NCBI GenBank assembly: GCA_022822525.1
Contig: JAJEBN010000015.1
Location: forward strand, 1-64,000
Reading direction: 5' to 3'
Length of the DNA stretch: 64,000 nt
Origin: Acidimicrobiia bacterium
Lineage (GTDB): Bacteria; Actinomycetota; Acidimicrobiia; Acidimicrobiales; Poriferisodalaceae
Part shown: positions 41,962-52,408 of the stretch, in pieces
Numbering within the stretch: position 1 is the first letter of the stretch
Layout: each line of letters starts with the position of its first letter
Notes under the pieces: model-generated
The model's database searches: none
Told to the model about the DNA's origin: nothing
The model's input: the letters and a program-made list of their open reading frames with translations, nothing else
Translations under genes and position numbers: made by a program

Positions 41962-42696
41962 CTACTCCGCGGCAGGCGGCTCCCAGCGATCCACTGGAAC
42001 CAAGCAGAGGCGGCGGCCGGCGATCGGTGCGGCGTGGACCGCGGCATCGGGATGGCGGCACCGGTCGCTCGGCGACAGCGTGATGATCTGATCGAGCACG
42101 CCGTCGTTCTGCGGCCAGTCGCAATCCACGGTGCGCAGCGTGCCGTTGGGTGCCTCCCAGAAGCACTCCCCCACCTCGAGCGCAGCGACGTTGGACGGTT
42201 CGGCGTTGGGATCGGCGGTCATGTAGGCGCTGGCAACGAAGATCACCATGCCCACCACGGCGATGGTGGCCCATGGCAGCACCCGGATCACCAACGCGGC
42301 GCTGCGATGACGCACGACGAAACCACCTGGCCCGCCGGGCTCTGACGTTGTCCCGATGTTCTCGTCCAACCACTGCTCACCGGGCGCGCCCGGCTGGGCG
42401 CCAGGTCCGGCGGGGCGAGGAGCCCCGCCGGCTGGTGCCGAAGGCTGGGACGGCGGCGCAGCGGCGGTCCGCTCCTCGTCGTAGAGGCGCCGTGACTCGA
42501 TCCGCCCCAGCACCCGCCAGGCCTCGTTGACATCACGCATTCGCCGATCAGAACGCTCGGTCTGCTCCTCGGTGACATCACCCCGGCGGTCGGGATGGTT
42601 CGCACGAGCCGCCCTGATCCATGCGCGCCGGATTTCCGCCGCATCGGCGTCGGGACGCACGCCGAGCGCTGCGTAGTGATCGGGCAACTGGGCCAC
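41962..42696 (-). CDS. J-domain membrane protein
   Basis: 244 residues, GTG start. Residues 1-75 form a J-domain with HYAALGVRPDADAAEIRRAW and the diagnostic HPD in RANHPDRRGD. A Pro/Ala/Gly-rich linker (about 78-130) leads to one membrane helix, VLPWATIAVVGMVIFVASAY. About 80 residues then lie outside, with three cysteines and GECFWEAPNGTLRTVDCDWP, reminiscent of the septum-formation/DUF4190-type extracellular modules of actinobacteria. It could recruit Hsp70 to the membrane. It converges with the VOC gene, 7 bases apart. Confidence 0.8.
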   Translation of the reverse strand: MAQLPDHYAALGVRPDADAAEIRRAWIRAARANHPDRRGDVTEEQTERSDRRMRDVNEAWRVLGRIESRRLYDEERTAAAPPSQPSAPAGGAPRPAGPGAQPGAPGEQWLDENIGTTSEPGGPGGFVVRHRSAALVIRVLPWATIAVVGMVIFVASAYMTADPNAEPSNVAALEVGECFWEAPNGTLRTVDCDWPQNDGVLDQIITLSPSDRCRHPDAAVHAAPIAGRRLCLVPVDRWEPPAAE

Positions 42697-42908
42697 CGGC
42701 GGCCTCCCGCCTGCGACGCTACTGCGGACGGTCCGGCGCCATGCCGCCGCTCAAGTCCCCGGCACGCTGGCCGGTCTCGCCAGCGGCACCTGAGCCATCG
42801 ACGGTCTCGCAGGCCCGCCGGTGCCGGCAGCCCGGACCCGCCGAAACGCCGTTGGCTATCGTCGCGTCCCGGTCCCCACCCGAATCCCGACGACAAGGCT
42901 CCATCGCC

Positions 42909-44402
42909 ATGACAGAACTCAAGATTGACCCGCGCACCCCGGTACTCGTCGGTGCTGGGCAGTTCAAACAGCGCCCCGACAACCCCGTCGAAGCGCTCGA
43001 ACCCGTGGCGATGATGGGCGAAGCGCTGGATGCTGCCGTCGACGACGCCGGCTCGCCCGGCCTGGCAGGGCGCGCCACGCACACCTGGGTCATCAGGGGG
43101 GCATGGCCCTACACCGACCCCGCCGCATTGCTCAACGAGCGCTTCGGTGCCCGCGCCAAGACCGGGCTGTCCACCGATGGCGGCAACACACCGCAGTCGC
43201 TGGTCAACGAAGCGTGCAGGCGCATCTCCGCCGGACAGGCCGAGGTGGTGCTGATCGCCGGCGCCGAAGGCATCTGGAGCCGGCGGCGGGCCCGTCGCCG
43301 CAACGAGCGCATCCCCTACACCGATCAGCCCGACTCCGTGCCGGACGAACTCCTCGGCGTGGACGTCGTCATGAACAACAAGGTGGAACTCGAACGGGGC
43401 CTGTCGATGCCCATCAACCTGTACCCCGTGTTCGAGTCGGCATTCCGGGCTTCGAGGGGCGAAACGATGGACGGGCACCGCGATCGCCTTGCCGCGATGT
43501 GGGAGAAGTTCAACCAGGCTGCGGTGGCGAACCCTTACGCATGGGTGCGCACGCCGATGACGGCCGAGGAGATCCGCGACCCCAGCCCCGCCAACCGGCT
43601 GGTGGGATTCCCCTACACGAAGGCCATGAACTCCAACTGGGACCTCGACCTGGCTGCGGCGCTCGTCCTGTGCTCGGCCGAAGCTGCCGCCGCTGCAGGT
43701 GTGCCACGCGATCGCTGGGTGTTCCCGCACTCGGGCACTGACGGCCGCGACACCGACTACGTCTCCAACCGCGGCGACCTGCACAGCTCGCCCGCCATCC
43801 GCGTAGCCGGCCGCCGGGCGATGGAGCTGGCCGGCGTAGGCACCGACGACGTCGACTACGTCGACCTGTACTCGTGCTTCCCCTCAGCGGTGCAGATCGC
43901 GGCCACCGAGCTGGGCCTGGATCTGGGCCGCGATCTGACGCTGACGGGCGGTCTCACGTTTGCCGGCGGTCCGCTCAACAACTACGTCACCCATTCCATT
44001 GCCACGATGGCCGGCAAGCTCCGGGAGAACCCCGGCACCGTCGGGCTGTGCTCGGCCAACGGCGGGTACCTCACCAAGCACGCCTTCGGCGTGTACTCCA
44101 CCGAGCCGTCCGAAGGCGGGTTCCGCCATCAGAACTGCCAGGACGAGATCGACCGGTTCCCTTCCGTCGAACTCGATGCCGACTACACCGGCGACGCCAC
44201 CATCGAGGCCTACACCGTGATGCACGGCAGGACCCCCAGCGGCGAGTTCGGGCCCGAAGTGGCGCTGGCAGCAGTCCGGACGCCCCATGGCCGCCAATGG
44301 GCCCGCTGCGCCGATCCGGCGGTCATGGACGAGATGACCCAGACCGAGTTCATCGGCACCGACGTAGCGGTCGGCAACGACTTCGAATTCGCACCGGTCT
44401 GA
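42909..44402 (+). CDS. Thiolase-superfamily protein (SCP2-thiolase-like, acetyl-CoA acetyltransferase annotation class)
   Basis: 497 residues from ATG 42909; the frame upstream overlaps the divergent J-domain gene. Thiolase-like halves are seen: PVLVGAGQFKQRP, GGNTPQSLVNEACRRISAGQAEVVLIAGAEG, the DLYSCFPSAVQIAATELG region and NGGYLTKHAFGVYSTEP with the C-terminal His. The N-terminal nucleophilic Cys expected in degradative thiolases is not at its usual place (the segment reads TPQSLVNEA), so activity may differ from classical thiolysis, as in other SCP2-like actinobacterial paralogues. No operon partner. Confidence 0.78.
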   Translation: MTELKIDPRTPVLVGAGQFKQRPDNPVEALEPVAMMGEALDAAVDDAGSPGLAGRATHTWVIRGAWPYTDPAALLNERFGARAKTGLSTDGGNTPQSLVNEACRRISAGQAEVVLIAGAEGIWSRRRARRRNERIPYTDQPDSVPDELLGVDVVMNNKVELERGLSMPINLYPVFESAFRASRGETMDGHRDRLAAMWEKFNQAAVANPYAWVRTPMTAEEIRDPSPANRLVGFPYTKAMNSNWDLDLAAALVLCSAEAAAAAGVPRDRWVFPHSGTDGRDTDYVSNRGDLHSSPAIRVAGRRAMELAGVGTDDVDYVDLYSCFPSAVQIAATELGLDLGRDLTLTGGLTFAGGPLNNYVTHSIATMAGKLRENPGTVGLCSANGGYLTKHAFGVYSTEPSEGGFRHQNCQDEIDRFPSVELDADYTGDATIEAYTVMHGRTPSGEFGPEVALAAVRTPHGRQWARCADPAVMDEMTQTEFIGTDVAVGNDFEFAPV

Positions 44403-44431
44403 GCCAGAACCGGCCGGCGACGCCGCAGCCG

Positions 44432-44529
44432 CTGTCCACAACGCACGGCGCCGCAGCACACACGTTGTCCACAGCGGTCAGCGACAAATCGCCCGGAAAC
44501 TCGCCGATCCCGTCGCCACTTGTGGATAG
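44432..44529. promoter_or_regulatory. Cluster of three DnaA-box-like sequences upstream of ppk1
   Basis: CTGTCCACA (44432-44440), TTGTCCACA (44465-44473) and, on the minus strand, CTATCCACA (44521-44529) each differ by one or two bases from the DnaA-box consensus TTATNCACA. The third overlaps the -35-like element of the promoter at 44520-44549. Confidence 0.5.
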
Positions 44530-44549
44530 CGACGCAGGTTGCGTACTCT
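44520..44549 (+). promoter_or_regulatory. Promoter-like element for ppk1
   Basis: TTGTGG (44520-44525), an 18-base spacer and TACTCT (44544-44549) give a sigma-70-type promoter with a leader of about 60 bases before the ATG at 44616. Confidence 0.4.
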
Positions 44550-44615
44550 CACGGGAGCAAGGCGTGTCGCCCCCGTCTCGCCTTGCGTTGAACGCACGGG
44601 GGGCTTGGAACCGTC

Positions 44616-46718
44616 ATGTCCGCCGCCAACGGGGCCCGATCCTCTCATCGCTACCTCAATCGAGAGTTGTCCTGGCTGGACTTCAACCACCGCGTGCTGG
44701 CGCTGGCACGCGACGAAGATCTCCCGCTGCTGGAGCGGATCAAGTTCGTGGCGATCCACGCATCGAATCTCGACGAGTTCTTCCAAGTCCGGGTGCCGAC
44801 AGTGCTCGACTCGATCGACGCCGGGATTCGCCGGGCCGGTCCCGACGGCCTGACACCCCGAGCACAGCTCAAGGGCATCCGCGCTGCGGCGGCCGAGCAG
44901 CTGCAGGAAGCGTCATCGCTGTTCGAAGAGGAGCTGCGACCGGCGCTCGCCGCTGAAGGCATCGCCTTCGTCGAACCCGATGATCTCGACGACACCAGCC
45001 GGGCATGGGTAGCAGACCTCTTCCGCGAGCAGGTCTTCCCGGTGCTGACTCCGCTCGCGGTGGATCCCGCTCACCCGTTCCCCTACATCTCGGACCTGTC
45101 GCTGAGCCTCGCCGTGTTCGTCGAGCATTCGCGCAGCGGACCGTCATTCGCCCGGGTGAAGGTGCCGCCGATCCTGCCCCGCTTTCTGGCACTGCCCGAC
45201 TGCCAACGCTTCATCACGCTCGAGTCGGTCATCTCCGGGCACCTCGACAAGCTGTTCCCGGGCGTCAAGCTGCTCAGCCACAGCACCTTCCGGGTCACCC
45301 GTGACGCGGACCTCGACATCGATGACACCGAGACCGACGACCTGCTCAAGCACCTCGAGCTCGAGCTGCGCCAGCGTCGGTTCGGCGGTGCGGTGCGCCT
45401 CGAAGCGGCACCCGATCTGAGCAGCGATGCACTGGAGATGCTCACCCGCGAGCTGAAGCTGACCCACGACGACGTCTACACCTCTCGCGGGCTGCTGGGC
45501 CTGACCGACCTGTTCGAGCTGTACGACATCGACCGGGACGATCTCAAGACGCCGCCCCACAACCCGCGGACGCCGCTGCCGCTGCGAGCGTCGACCGATG
45601 CCGCGGCGCTGCTGGCATCGGGCACCGGCCGCGGTCGCGGCGCGCCGCAAGAACCGGACACCGGCGTCGACTTCTTCGAGGTGCTCAAGCGGCAGGACGT
45701 GCTGGTGCACCTGCCGTACGAATCGTTCAACACCAGTCTCGACGCCTTCATCCGCCAGGCCGCCGACGACCCTGACGTGCTCGCCATCAAGATGACGATG
45801 TACCGCACGTCGGAGCGGACCCGCCTGGTCGACTCGCTCATCCGTGCAGCGGAGCGCGGCAAGCAGGTGGTGGTGGTCGTCGAGCTCAAGGCCCGCTTCG
45901 ACGAGCACGCCAACATCGAATGGGCGCGGATCCTGGAGCGTGCCGGGGTGCATGTCGCCTACGGCGTGGTCGGGCTGAAGACCCACTGCAAGCTGGCGAT
46001 GGTGGTGCGGCGCGAGAGCCTCGGCATCGCTCACTACTGCTTCATCGGCACCGGCAACTTCAACGCCGACACCGCCCGCATCTACGAGGACCTCGGGCTG
46101 CTCACCCGCGACGAGGACTTCGCGGCCGACGTCGCCGGTCTGTTCAACTCGCTGACCGGCTACAGCCGCAAGACCGACTATCGCAAGCTGGCCGTGGCAC
46201 CGCACAGCCTGGGCCAGTCGCTCGTCAAGCACATCGCAGCCGAGGCGGCCGAGCCCGACGGGCACATCTTCATGAAGATGAATGCCATCGTCGACAACGA
46301 GGTGATCGACGCGCTGTACGAGGCATCGCAGGCGGGCTGCCGCATCGACCTCGTCGTACGCGGCATCTGCTGCCTGATTCCCGGGATCGAAGGCGTGAGC
46401 GAGAACATCTCGGTGCGCAGCATCGTGGGCCGCTTCCTCGAGCACAGCCGGGTGTACCGCTTCGGCAACGCCGCCCGGGGATACACGATCCTTCTGGGTT
46501 CGGCCGACGCCATGCCCCGCAACCTGCGCTACCGCGTGGAGGCGCTCGCGCCGGTGGAGTCGACTGCCATCGCCGCCGAGCTCGCCGAGCTCACCGACAT
46601 GTACCTCGACGAGGGCATCACCCGGTGGGAGCTGGGAAGCGACGGCGAGTGGACCCAGCACCGCGGCACCGACCTGCACGAAGTGCTGCTGGCCCGCCAC
46701 GCCGAGCGCCGCGCCTGA
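44616..46718 (+). CDS. ppk1: Polyphosphate kinase 1
   Basis: 700 residues, normal length. Starts with the N-domain signature RYLNRELSWLDFNHRVLALA, followed by IKFVAIHASNLDEFFQVRVP. The phospholipase-D-like catalytic half has KRQDVLVHLPYESFNTSLDAFI and TMYRTSERTRLVDSLI. The phosphorylated histidine is H457 in GLKTHCKLAMVVRRE. IFMKMNAIVDNEVIDALYEAS and VRGICCLIPGIEG complete the ATP site. It polymerises the gamma-phosphate of ATP to polyphosphate at the membrane or cytosol interface. Stand-alone, no ppx adjacent. Possible DnaA boxes upstream raise the question of cell-cycle control. Confidence 0.97.
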   Translation: MSAANGARSSHRYLNRELSWLDFNHRVLALARDEDLPLLERIKFVAIHASNLDEFFQVRVPTVLDSIDAGIRRAGPDGLTPRAQLKGIRAAAAEQLQEASSLFEEELRPALAAEGIAFVEPDDLDDTSRAWVADLFREQVFPVLTPLAVDPAHPFPYISDLSLSLAVFVEHSRSGPSFARVKVPPILPRFLALPDCQRFITLESVISGHLDKLFPGVKLLSHSTFRVTRDADLDIDDTETDDLLKHLELELRQRRFGGAVRLEAAPDLSSDALEMLTRELKLTHDDVYTSRGLLGLTDLFELYDIDRDDLKTPPHNPRTPLPLRASTDAAALLASGTGRGRGAPQEPDTGVDFFEVLKRQDVLVHLPYESFNTSLDAFIRQAADDPDVLAIKMTMYRTSERTRLVDSLIRAAERGKQVVVVVELKARFDEHANIEWARILERAGVHVAYGVVGLKTHCKLAMVVRRESLGIAHYCFIGTGNFNADTARIYEDLGLLTRDEDFAADVAGLFNSLTGYSRKTDYRKLAVAPHSLGQSLVKHIAAEAAEPDGHIFMKMNAIVDNEVIDALYEASQAGCRIDLVVRGICCLIPGIEGVSENISVRSIVGRFLEHSRVYRFGNAARGYTILLGSADAMPRNLRYRVEALAPVESTAIAAELAELTDMYLDEGITRWELGSDGEWTQHRGTDLHEVLLARHAERRA

Positions 46719-46769
46719 AGCTCATCCGCCCTCCCAGCGGGCACACCAATGGCGTTCGAAGCCGTCTGG

Positions 46770-46775
46770 TAACAT
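46770..46775 (+). promoter_or_regulatory. -10-like TAACAT for the leu leader transcript
   Basis: TAACAT ends 7 bases before the leader-peptide GTG (46783), so the attenuator transcript probably starts at or next to that codon and is leaderless. No convincing -35 element. Confidence 0.5.
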
Positions 46776-46782
46776 CTTCTGC

Positions 46783-46844
46783 GTGATTCGCCCATCGACT
46801 CACACCGCACTGCATTCCGCAACCGGGCTGCTTCTTCTCACCTA

Positions 46845-46845
<1 letters not shown>
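46783..46845 (+). CDS. leuL: Leucine leader peptide (attenuator) of leuA
   Basis: A 20-residue ORF with GTG start that reads MIRPSTHTALHSATGLLLLT. Four consecutive leucine codons (CTG CTT CTT CTC) near the end are the hallmark of a ribosome-sensed leucine attenuator. The stop is followed directly by a perfect hairpin and then an intrinsic terminator ahead of leuA. When charged tRNA-Leu is scarce, ribosomes would stall on the Leu run and alter folding downstream. Gene-symbol use is by analogy. Confidence 0.85.
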
Positions 46846-48708
<1,863 letters not shown>

Positions 48709-48779
48709 GCCCGCCCGCACTCAGCAGCTTCGCCGGCGGCAGCCTCTTCGGCAGCCGCGCCGGTGATCAACCGGCCGGT

Positions 48780-49481
48780 GTGCTGGCGCTGCACGGCTGG
48801 GGCCGCAGCCATGCCGACTTCGACACGGCCCTGGCCGATCTTGTCGAGACCCGCGGCAGCACCGGCGCCATCGCGCTCGACCTGCCCGGCTTCGGTGCCA
48901 GCCCGGCGCCGGAAGCGCCCTGCGGCGCAGCGGGCTATGCGGAGATGGTCGGTCCGGTCCTCGACGAATGCCGTCCGCAGATCGTGCTGGTCGGCCACAG
49001 CTTCGGCGGACGGGTCGCAGCAGAGATGGCCGTGCGATTCCCAGACACGGTCGCGGCGCTGGTGCTGTGCGGAGTGCCGCTGCTGCAACGAACCGACCGC
49101 CCCGCAGCCCGACCGGCACTGCGCTACCGGATCGTGCGGCAGTTGCATCGCCGCCGGCTGCTCGGCGAGGGCACGATGGAACGCATGCGGCAGCGGTATG
49201 GCAGCGCGGACTACCGCAGTGCCACCGGCGTCATGCGTGACGTGCTCGTCACAGCTGTCAACGAGACCTACGAGAGCCAGCTCAGCCGGATTTCCCAGCC
49301 CGCCGAGCTCCTCTGGGGCCGCCACGACGACGAGGTGCCTGTCGACGTCGCCCAACGAGCAGCGAGGATGCTCGCAGACGCGAGGCTGACTGTCCTTGAC
49401 GGCGTCGGTCACTTCGTGCCCAGCGAGGCGCCCGGCGCGCTGGCCGATGCTGTCGCACGGCATCTCGGGCCGCCATCATGA
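48780..49481 (+). CDS. Alpha/beta hydrolase (MhpC/BioH-like)
   Basis: 233 residues from GTG 48780, but the frame continues upstream with FAGGSLFGSRAGDQPAG, which looks like a natural first strand. The true start may be a rare CTG at 48705, overlapping the leuA stop, so the annotated start is uncertain. Catalytic elements are HGWGR (oxyanion), nucleophile Ser in VGHSFGGRV, Asp in LWGRHDDEVP and His in GVGHFVPSEAPG. A short lid (RLLGEGTMERMRQRYG) separates them. Ser-type hydrolase for an ester or C-C bond; substrate unknown. Possibly co-transcribed with leuA. Confidence 0.82.
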   Translation: MLALHGWGRSHADFDTALADLVETRGSTGAIALDLPGFGASPAPEAPCGAAGYAEMVGPVLDECRPQIVLVGHSFGGRVAAEMAVRFPDTVAALVLCGVPLLQRTDRPAARPALRYRIVRQLHRRRLLGEGTMERMRQRYGSADYRSATGVMRDVLVTAVNETYESQLSRISQPAELLWGRHDDEVPVDVAQRAARMLADARLTVLDGVGHFVPSEAPGALADAVARHLGPPS

Positions 49482-49554
49482 GCGGCGTGGTATCGCTGAC
49501 GGATCGGCCCTGGAGCATTGCCGCAGGTGAGCTGCGCCCGATGAACTGGGCGAG

Positions 49555-51213
49555 ATGAACCAGGTCGTGCTGTGGACGTGCGTTGCAGCCGGTGCGATCA
49601 GCGCCGGCCGCTGGCTTCGCGTCGCCCAGCGCGAGCACTACGGCATCGGTCGCACCTCGCGCTTCGCACGACGCTGGTGGCTGCTCGACTGGCCCAACCG
49701 CGCGTGGCTGGCGGCCGCGGCGGCCGGTGTGGTGCTCAGCGGCACGTACTGGTGGGCGCCGTCGATCACCGCAGCCGCGGTCGTGATCGGCCCGCAGGGT
49801 CTCGACATCCGGGGACGTACGAGCCCGCTGGCATGGACCCGCCGACTCGCGACCCTGGCGACGACGCTGGCGCTGCTGTGGCTGGTGCTGGTGGGCGTGG
49901 GCCTGCTCGCGGGTCTGGCGCCACCCGTGCTGGCCGTGCTGCTGTTCGGCATGCCGCTGTGGGTGGACGTCTCGCTGGCGCTGCTGTCGCCTTTCGAAGC
50001 GGTGCTGTCGCGCCGCTGGGTCAACCGCGCCCAGCAGCGGCTCGAGCGGATCGACCCCGCACGCGTGGCGATCACCGGGTCGTACGGCAAGACCACCATC
50101 AAGGGCTACCTGCGCCAGCTCGTGGAGGGAACCCGATCGGTGGTGGCGACGCCGGCGAGCTTCAACAACACCGCTGGCGTGTGCCGCAGCGTCAACGAGC
50201 ACCTGGCGCTGGGCACCGAGGTGTTCATCGCCGAGATGGGAACCTTCTCGGTCGGCGAGATCGCCGCCATGACCCGGTGGGTTCGGCCGTCGGTGTCGAT
50301 CCTCGCGTCGATCGGACCCGTGCACCTCGAGCGCTTCGGCAGTCTTGATCGCATCGTGGCTGCCAAGTCCGAGATCTTCGCCACGAGCCGCACGGCGATT
50401 CTCAACATCGATGCCTACGGCTTGGCGGCCGAGGCCGACCGGCTGGCCGCTTCGGGACTGCGCGTCATCCGCTGCTCGACGCAGGACCCCAGCGCGGACG
50501 TGACGGTGCTGCGGGCCGATTCGTCCGCCGGCGCTTCCGGCGCGGACCCGACGCCCGAAGCCTCCTTTGAGGGCGTCGTCGACGAGGCCACCGCAGCGCG
50601 CCGCATCACGGTGTTCGGGCGGGAAATCGACACCAGACCGCTCGGCCACGCTGCGCCGGGGAACGTGGCATGTGCTGTCGCCGCAGCCTCGGTGCTCGGC
50701 GTGGCCGACGAAGACATCGCTCGCCGGCTCGCGGACCTGCCGACGCCCGACCATCGCCGTACGGCCGCGCACAGCGAAGGCGGCGTCATGGTGATCGACG
50801 ACACGTACAACTCCAATCCCGCGGGCGCTCGTGCCGCCCTCGAGATGCTGGCCAACACCGAAGCCGGCCGGCGCGTCGTCGTCACTCCCGGCATGGTCGA
50901 GCTCGGACGCACCCAGGCGCACGAGAATCGCCTGCTGGGCGAGCACGCCGCCCGCGTCGCTGACGATGTCCTCATCGTGGGCCGCACCAATCGCACCGCG
51001 CTGCTGGGCGGAGCGACCGGCTGGGACAGCGCCACCGCGCGGCGGGCAACGCGAGGCCGCGAAGCGCGCAGCCTGGTGCACGACCGCTCCGACGCTCGGG
51101 CCACGGTCCGCTGCGTCGCGGACCGCGATGAGGCCGTGCGCTGGGTGCGCGCGCATCTCGGCCCTGGCGACGCTGTCCTCTACGAGAACGACCTCCCCGA
51201 CCACTACCCCTGA
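49555..51213 (+). CDS. MurF-like Mur ligase with N-terminal membrane region
   Basis: 552 residues. The first 150 or so contain several hydrophobic segments (VLWTCVAAGAISAG, WLAAAAAGVVLSGTYWW, LATLATTLALLWLVLVGVGLLAGLAPPVLAVLLF). The Mur ligase core then begins with P-loop ITGSYGKTT (K179), NNTAGVCRSVNEHLA, FIAEMGTFSVGEI and VMVIDDTYNSNPAGARAAL, the MurF-type C-terminal motif. MurF joins UDP-MurNAc-tripeptide to D-Ala-D-Ala. A Ddl-like gene follows 65 bases on. The membrane part sets it apart from classical MurF, so it may be a paralogue acting at the membrane. It is not in a dcw cluster. Confidence 0.82.
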   Translation: MNQVVLWTCVAAGAISAGRWLRVAQREHYGIGRTSRFARRWWLLDWPNRAWLAAAAAGVVLSGTYWWAPSITAAAVVIGPQGLDIRGRTSPLAWTRRLATLATTLALLWLVLVGVGLLAGLAPPVLAVLLFGMPLWVDVSLALLSPFEAVLSRRWVNRAQQRLERIDPARVAITGSYGKTTIKGYLRQLVEGTRSVVATPASFNNTAGVCRSVNEHLALGTEVFIAEMGTFSVGEIAAMTRWVRPSVSILASIGPVHLERFGSLDRIVAAKSEIFATSRTAILNIDAYGLAAEADRLAASGLRVIRCSTQDPSADVTVLRADSSAGASGADPTPEASFEGVVDEATAARRITVFGREIDTRPLGHAAPGNVACAVAAASVLGVADEDIARRLADLPTPDHRRTAAHSEGGVMVIDDTYNSNPAGARAALEMLANTEAGRRVVVTPGMVELGRTQAHENRLLGEHAARVADDVLIVGRTNRTALLGGATGWDSATARRATRGREARSLVHDRSDARATVRCVADRDEAVRWVRAHLGPGDAVLYENDLPDHYP

Positions 51214-51278
51214 TCGCCCCGCTCCCATGAGAACATGGCCCTCATGGCGGAGTGCATCAGCCTTGCGGGAGCGCGCCC

Positions 51279-52403
51279 ATGACCCGTCCCGGCATCTGCT
51301 TCGGCGGACCGTCGCCCGAGCACGACATCTCGATACTGACGGGACTGCAGGCGGTCCATGCGCTGGCCGAGGCGGGGCGCGACCCGGTGGCGCTGTACTG
51401 GTCGCCGACGGGCTCGTGGCACGAGGTGGACCCCGGGCTCGAGGCATCGGCCTTCGCCGAGGGTCTGCCGCGGGGCTCGAGCGAGGTGGAGCTGGTGGGA
51501 CGGCCCGGCGTCGGGTTTGTGCGTGCCGACCGGCGGCGCCGACCGGTGCCGATCGACGTGATCGTCAACTGCTGTCACGGCGGACCCGGCGAGGACGGCG
51601 GCCTGCCGGCTGCGCTGGATCTCGCAGGTGTCGCCTACACCGGGCCGGGGCAGGCCAGCGCTGCGATCTGCATGGACAAGCTGGCCTTCAGCGGGGCCGT
51701 CGCCAGCGCGGGACTGCCCGCGTTGCCGCTGTGGCTGCTCACACCCGACAGCCCCGGCGACGGCCACGTGGCTGACCTGGCACAGGGTCCTCTCATCGTG
51801 AAACCGCGCTTCGGCGGTTCGTCCATCGGCATCGAGATCGTCGACGACCTCACGACGGCCCGTGCCCTCGCGCGCTCGTCGCCGCTGCTGCGCGACGGCG
51901 CAGTGGTGCAGCGCTACCTCACCGACATCATCGACCTGAACGTCTCCGTGCGGACCTGGCCCGAGCTGCGGCTCAGCGCCGTCGAGCGGCCGCTGCGCAG
52001 CGACAGCACCATCTACACCTACGCGCAGAAATACCTGATAGGCGGCGGGGGAATGGCCACCGCGCCGCGCGAGCTGCCCGCAACGCTTCCCGGGCCCATC
52101 GAGGCCGCGCTGAGGACGGCCGCTGCCGAGGTGGCTCGCATCGTCATGGCCCGCTCGGTGATGCGCATCGATTTCCTCTGGGACGGCAGCGACGACACCG
52201 GGGGGCTGTGGGTGAACGAGATCAACCCGATCCCCGGCTCGCTGAGCTGGTACTTCTGGTCGCACGAGGGCGACAGCCTCATCGAGCTACTCGACGACCT
52301 GATCGCCGAAGCACTGGACGGGCCGACCCGCCGCTTCGTCACCCAGGGGGCCGACGGCACGGCGTTGCGCTCGGTGGGGACCATCGCAGCGAAGCTGGCG
52401 TAG
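51279..52403 (+). CDS. D-alanine-D-alanine ligase-like ATP-grasp protein
   Basis: 374 residues from ATG 51279. Ddl order of motifs: GGPSPEHDISILTGLQAV, HGGPGEDGGLPAALDLAGVAYTG, MDKLAFSGAVASAGLP, IVKPRFGGSSIGIEIV, YTYAQKYLIGGGGMA and WVNEINPIPGSLSWY. The omega-loop Lys-Tyr pair (QKYL) is the form associated with D-Ala-D-Ala ligases rather than the Lys-His of VanA-type D-Ala-D-Lac ligases. It would supply the dipeptide to the MurF-like product encoded just upstream. Function as the main Ddl or a paralogue is open. Confidence 0.85.
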   Translation: MTRPGICFGGPSPEHDISILTGLQAVHALAEAGRDPVALYWSPTGSWHEVDPGLEASAFAEGLPRGSSEVELVGRPGVGFVRADRRRRPVPIDVIVNCCHGGPGEDGGLPAALDLAGVAYTGPGQASAAICMDKLAFSGAVASAGLPALPLWLLTPDSPGDGHVADLAQGPLIVKPRFGGSSIGIEIVDDLTTARALARSSPLLRDGAVVQRYLTDIIDLNVSVRTWPELRLSAVERPLRSDSTIYTYAQKYLIGGGGMATAPRELPATLPGPIEAALRTAAAEVARIVMARSVMRIDFLWDGSDDTGGLWVNEINPIPGSLSWYFWSHEGDSLIELLDDLIAEALDGPTRRFVTQGADGTALRSVGTIAAKLA

Positions 52404-52408
52404 CGGCC

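Noticed and set aside
44432-44529. Chromosome origin (oriC)
   Set aside because: Only three degenerate boxes, no AT-rich unwinding region and no dnaA, dnaN or parAB nearby. A regulatory or titration site is more likely.
49282-51447. 721-codon minus-strand frame across the MurF-like gene
   Set aside because: Low-complexity Arg/His/Gln/Ala-rich translation opposite a gene with a full Mur ligase motif set.
51279-52403. VanA-type D-Ala-D-Lac ligase (glycopeptide resistance)
   Set aside because: The omega loop has Lys-Tyr (QKYL) rather than Lys-His, and no VanH/VanX or VanRS genes are nearby.
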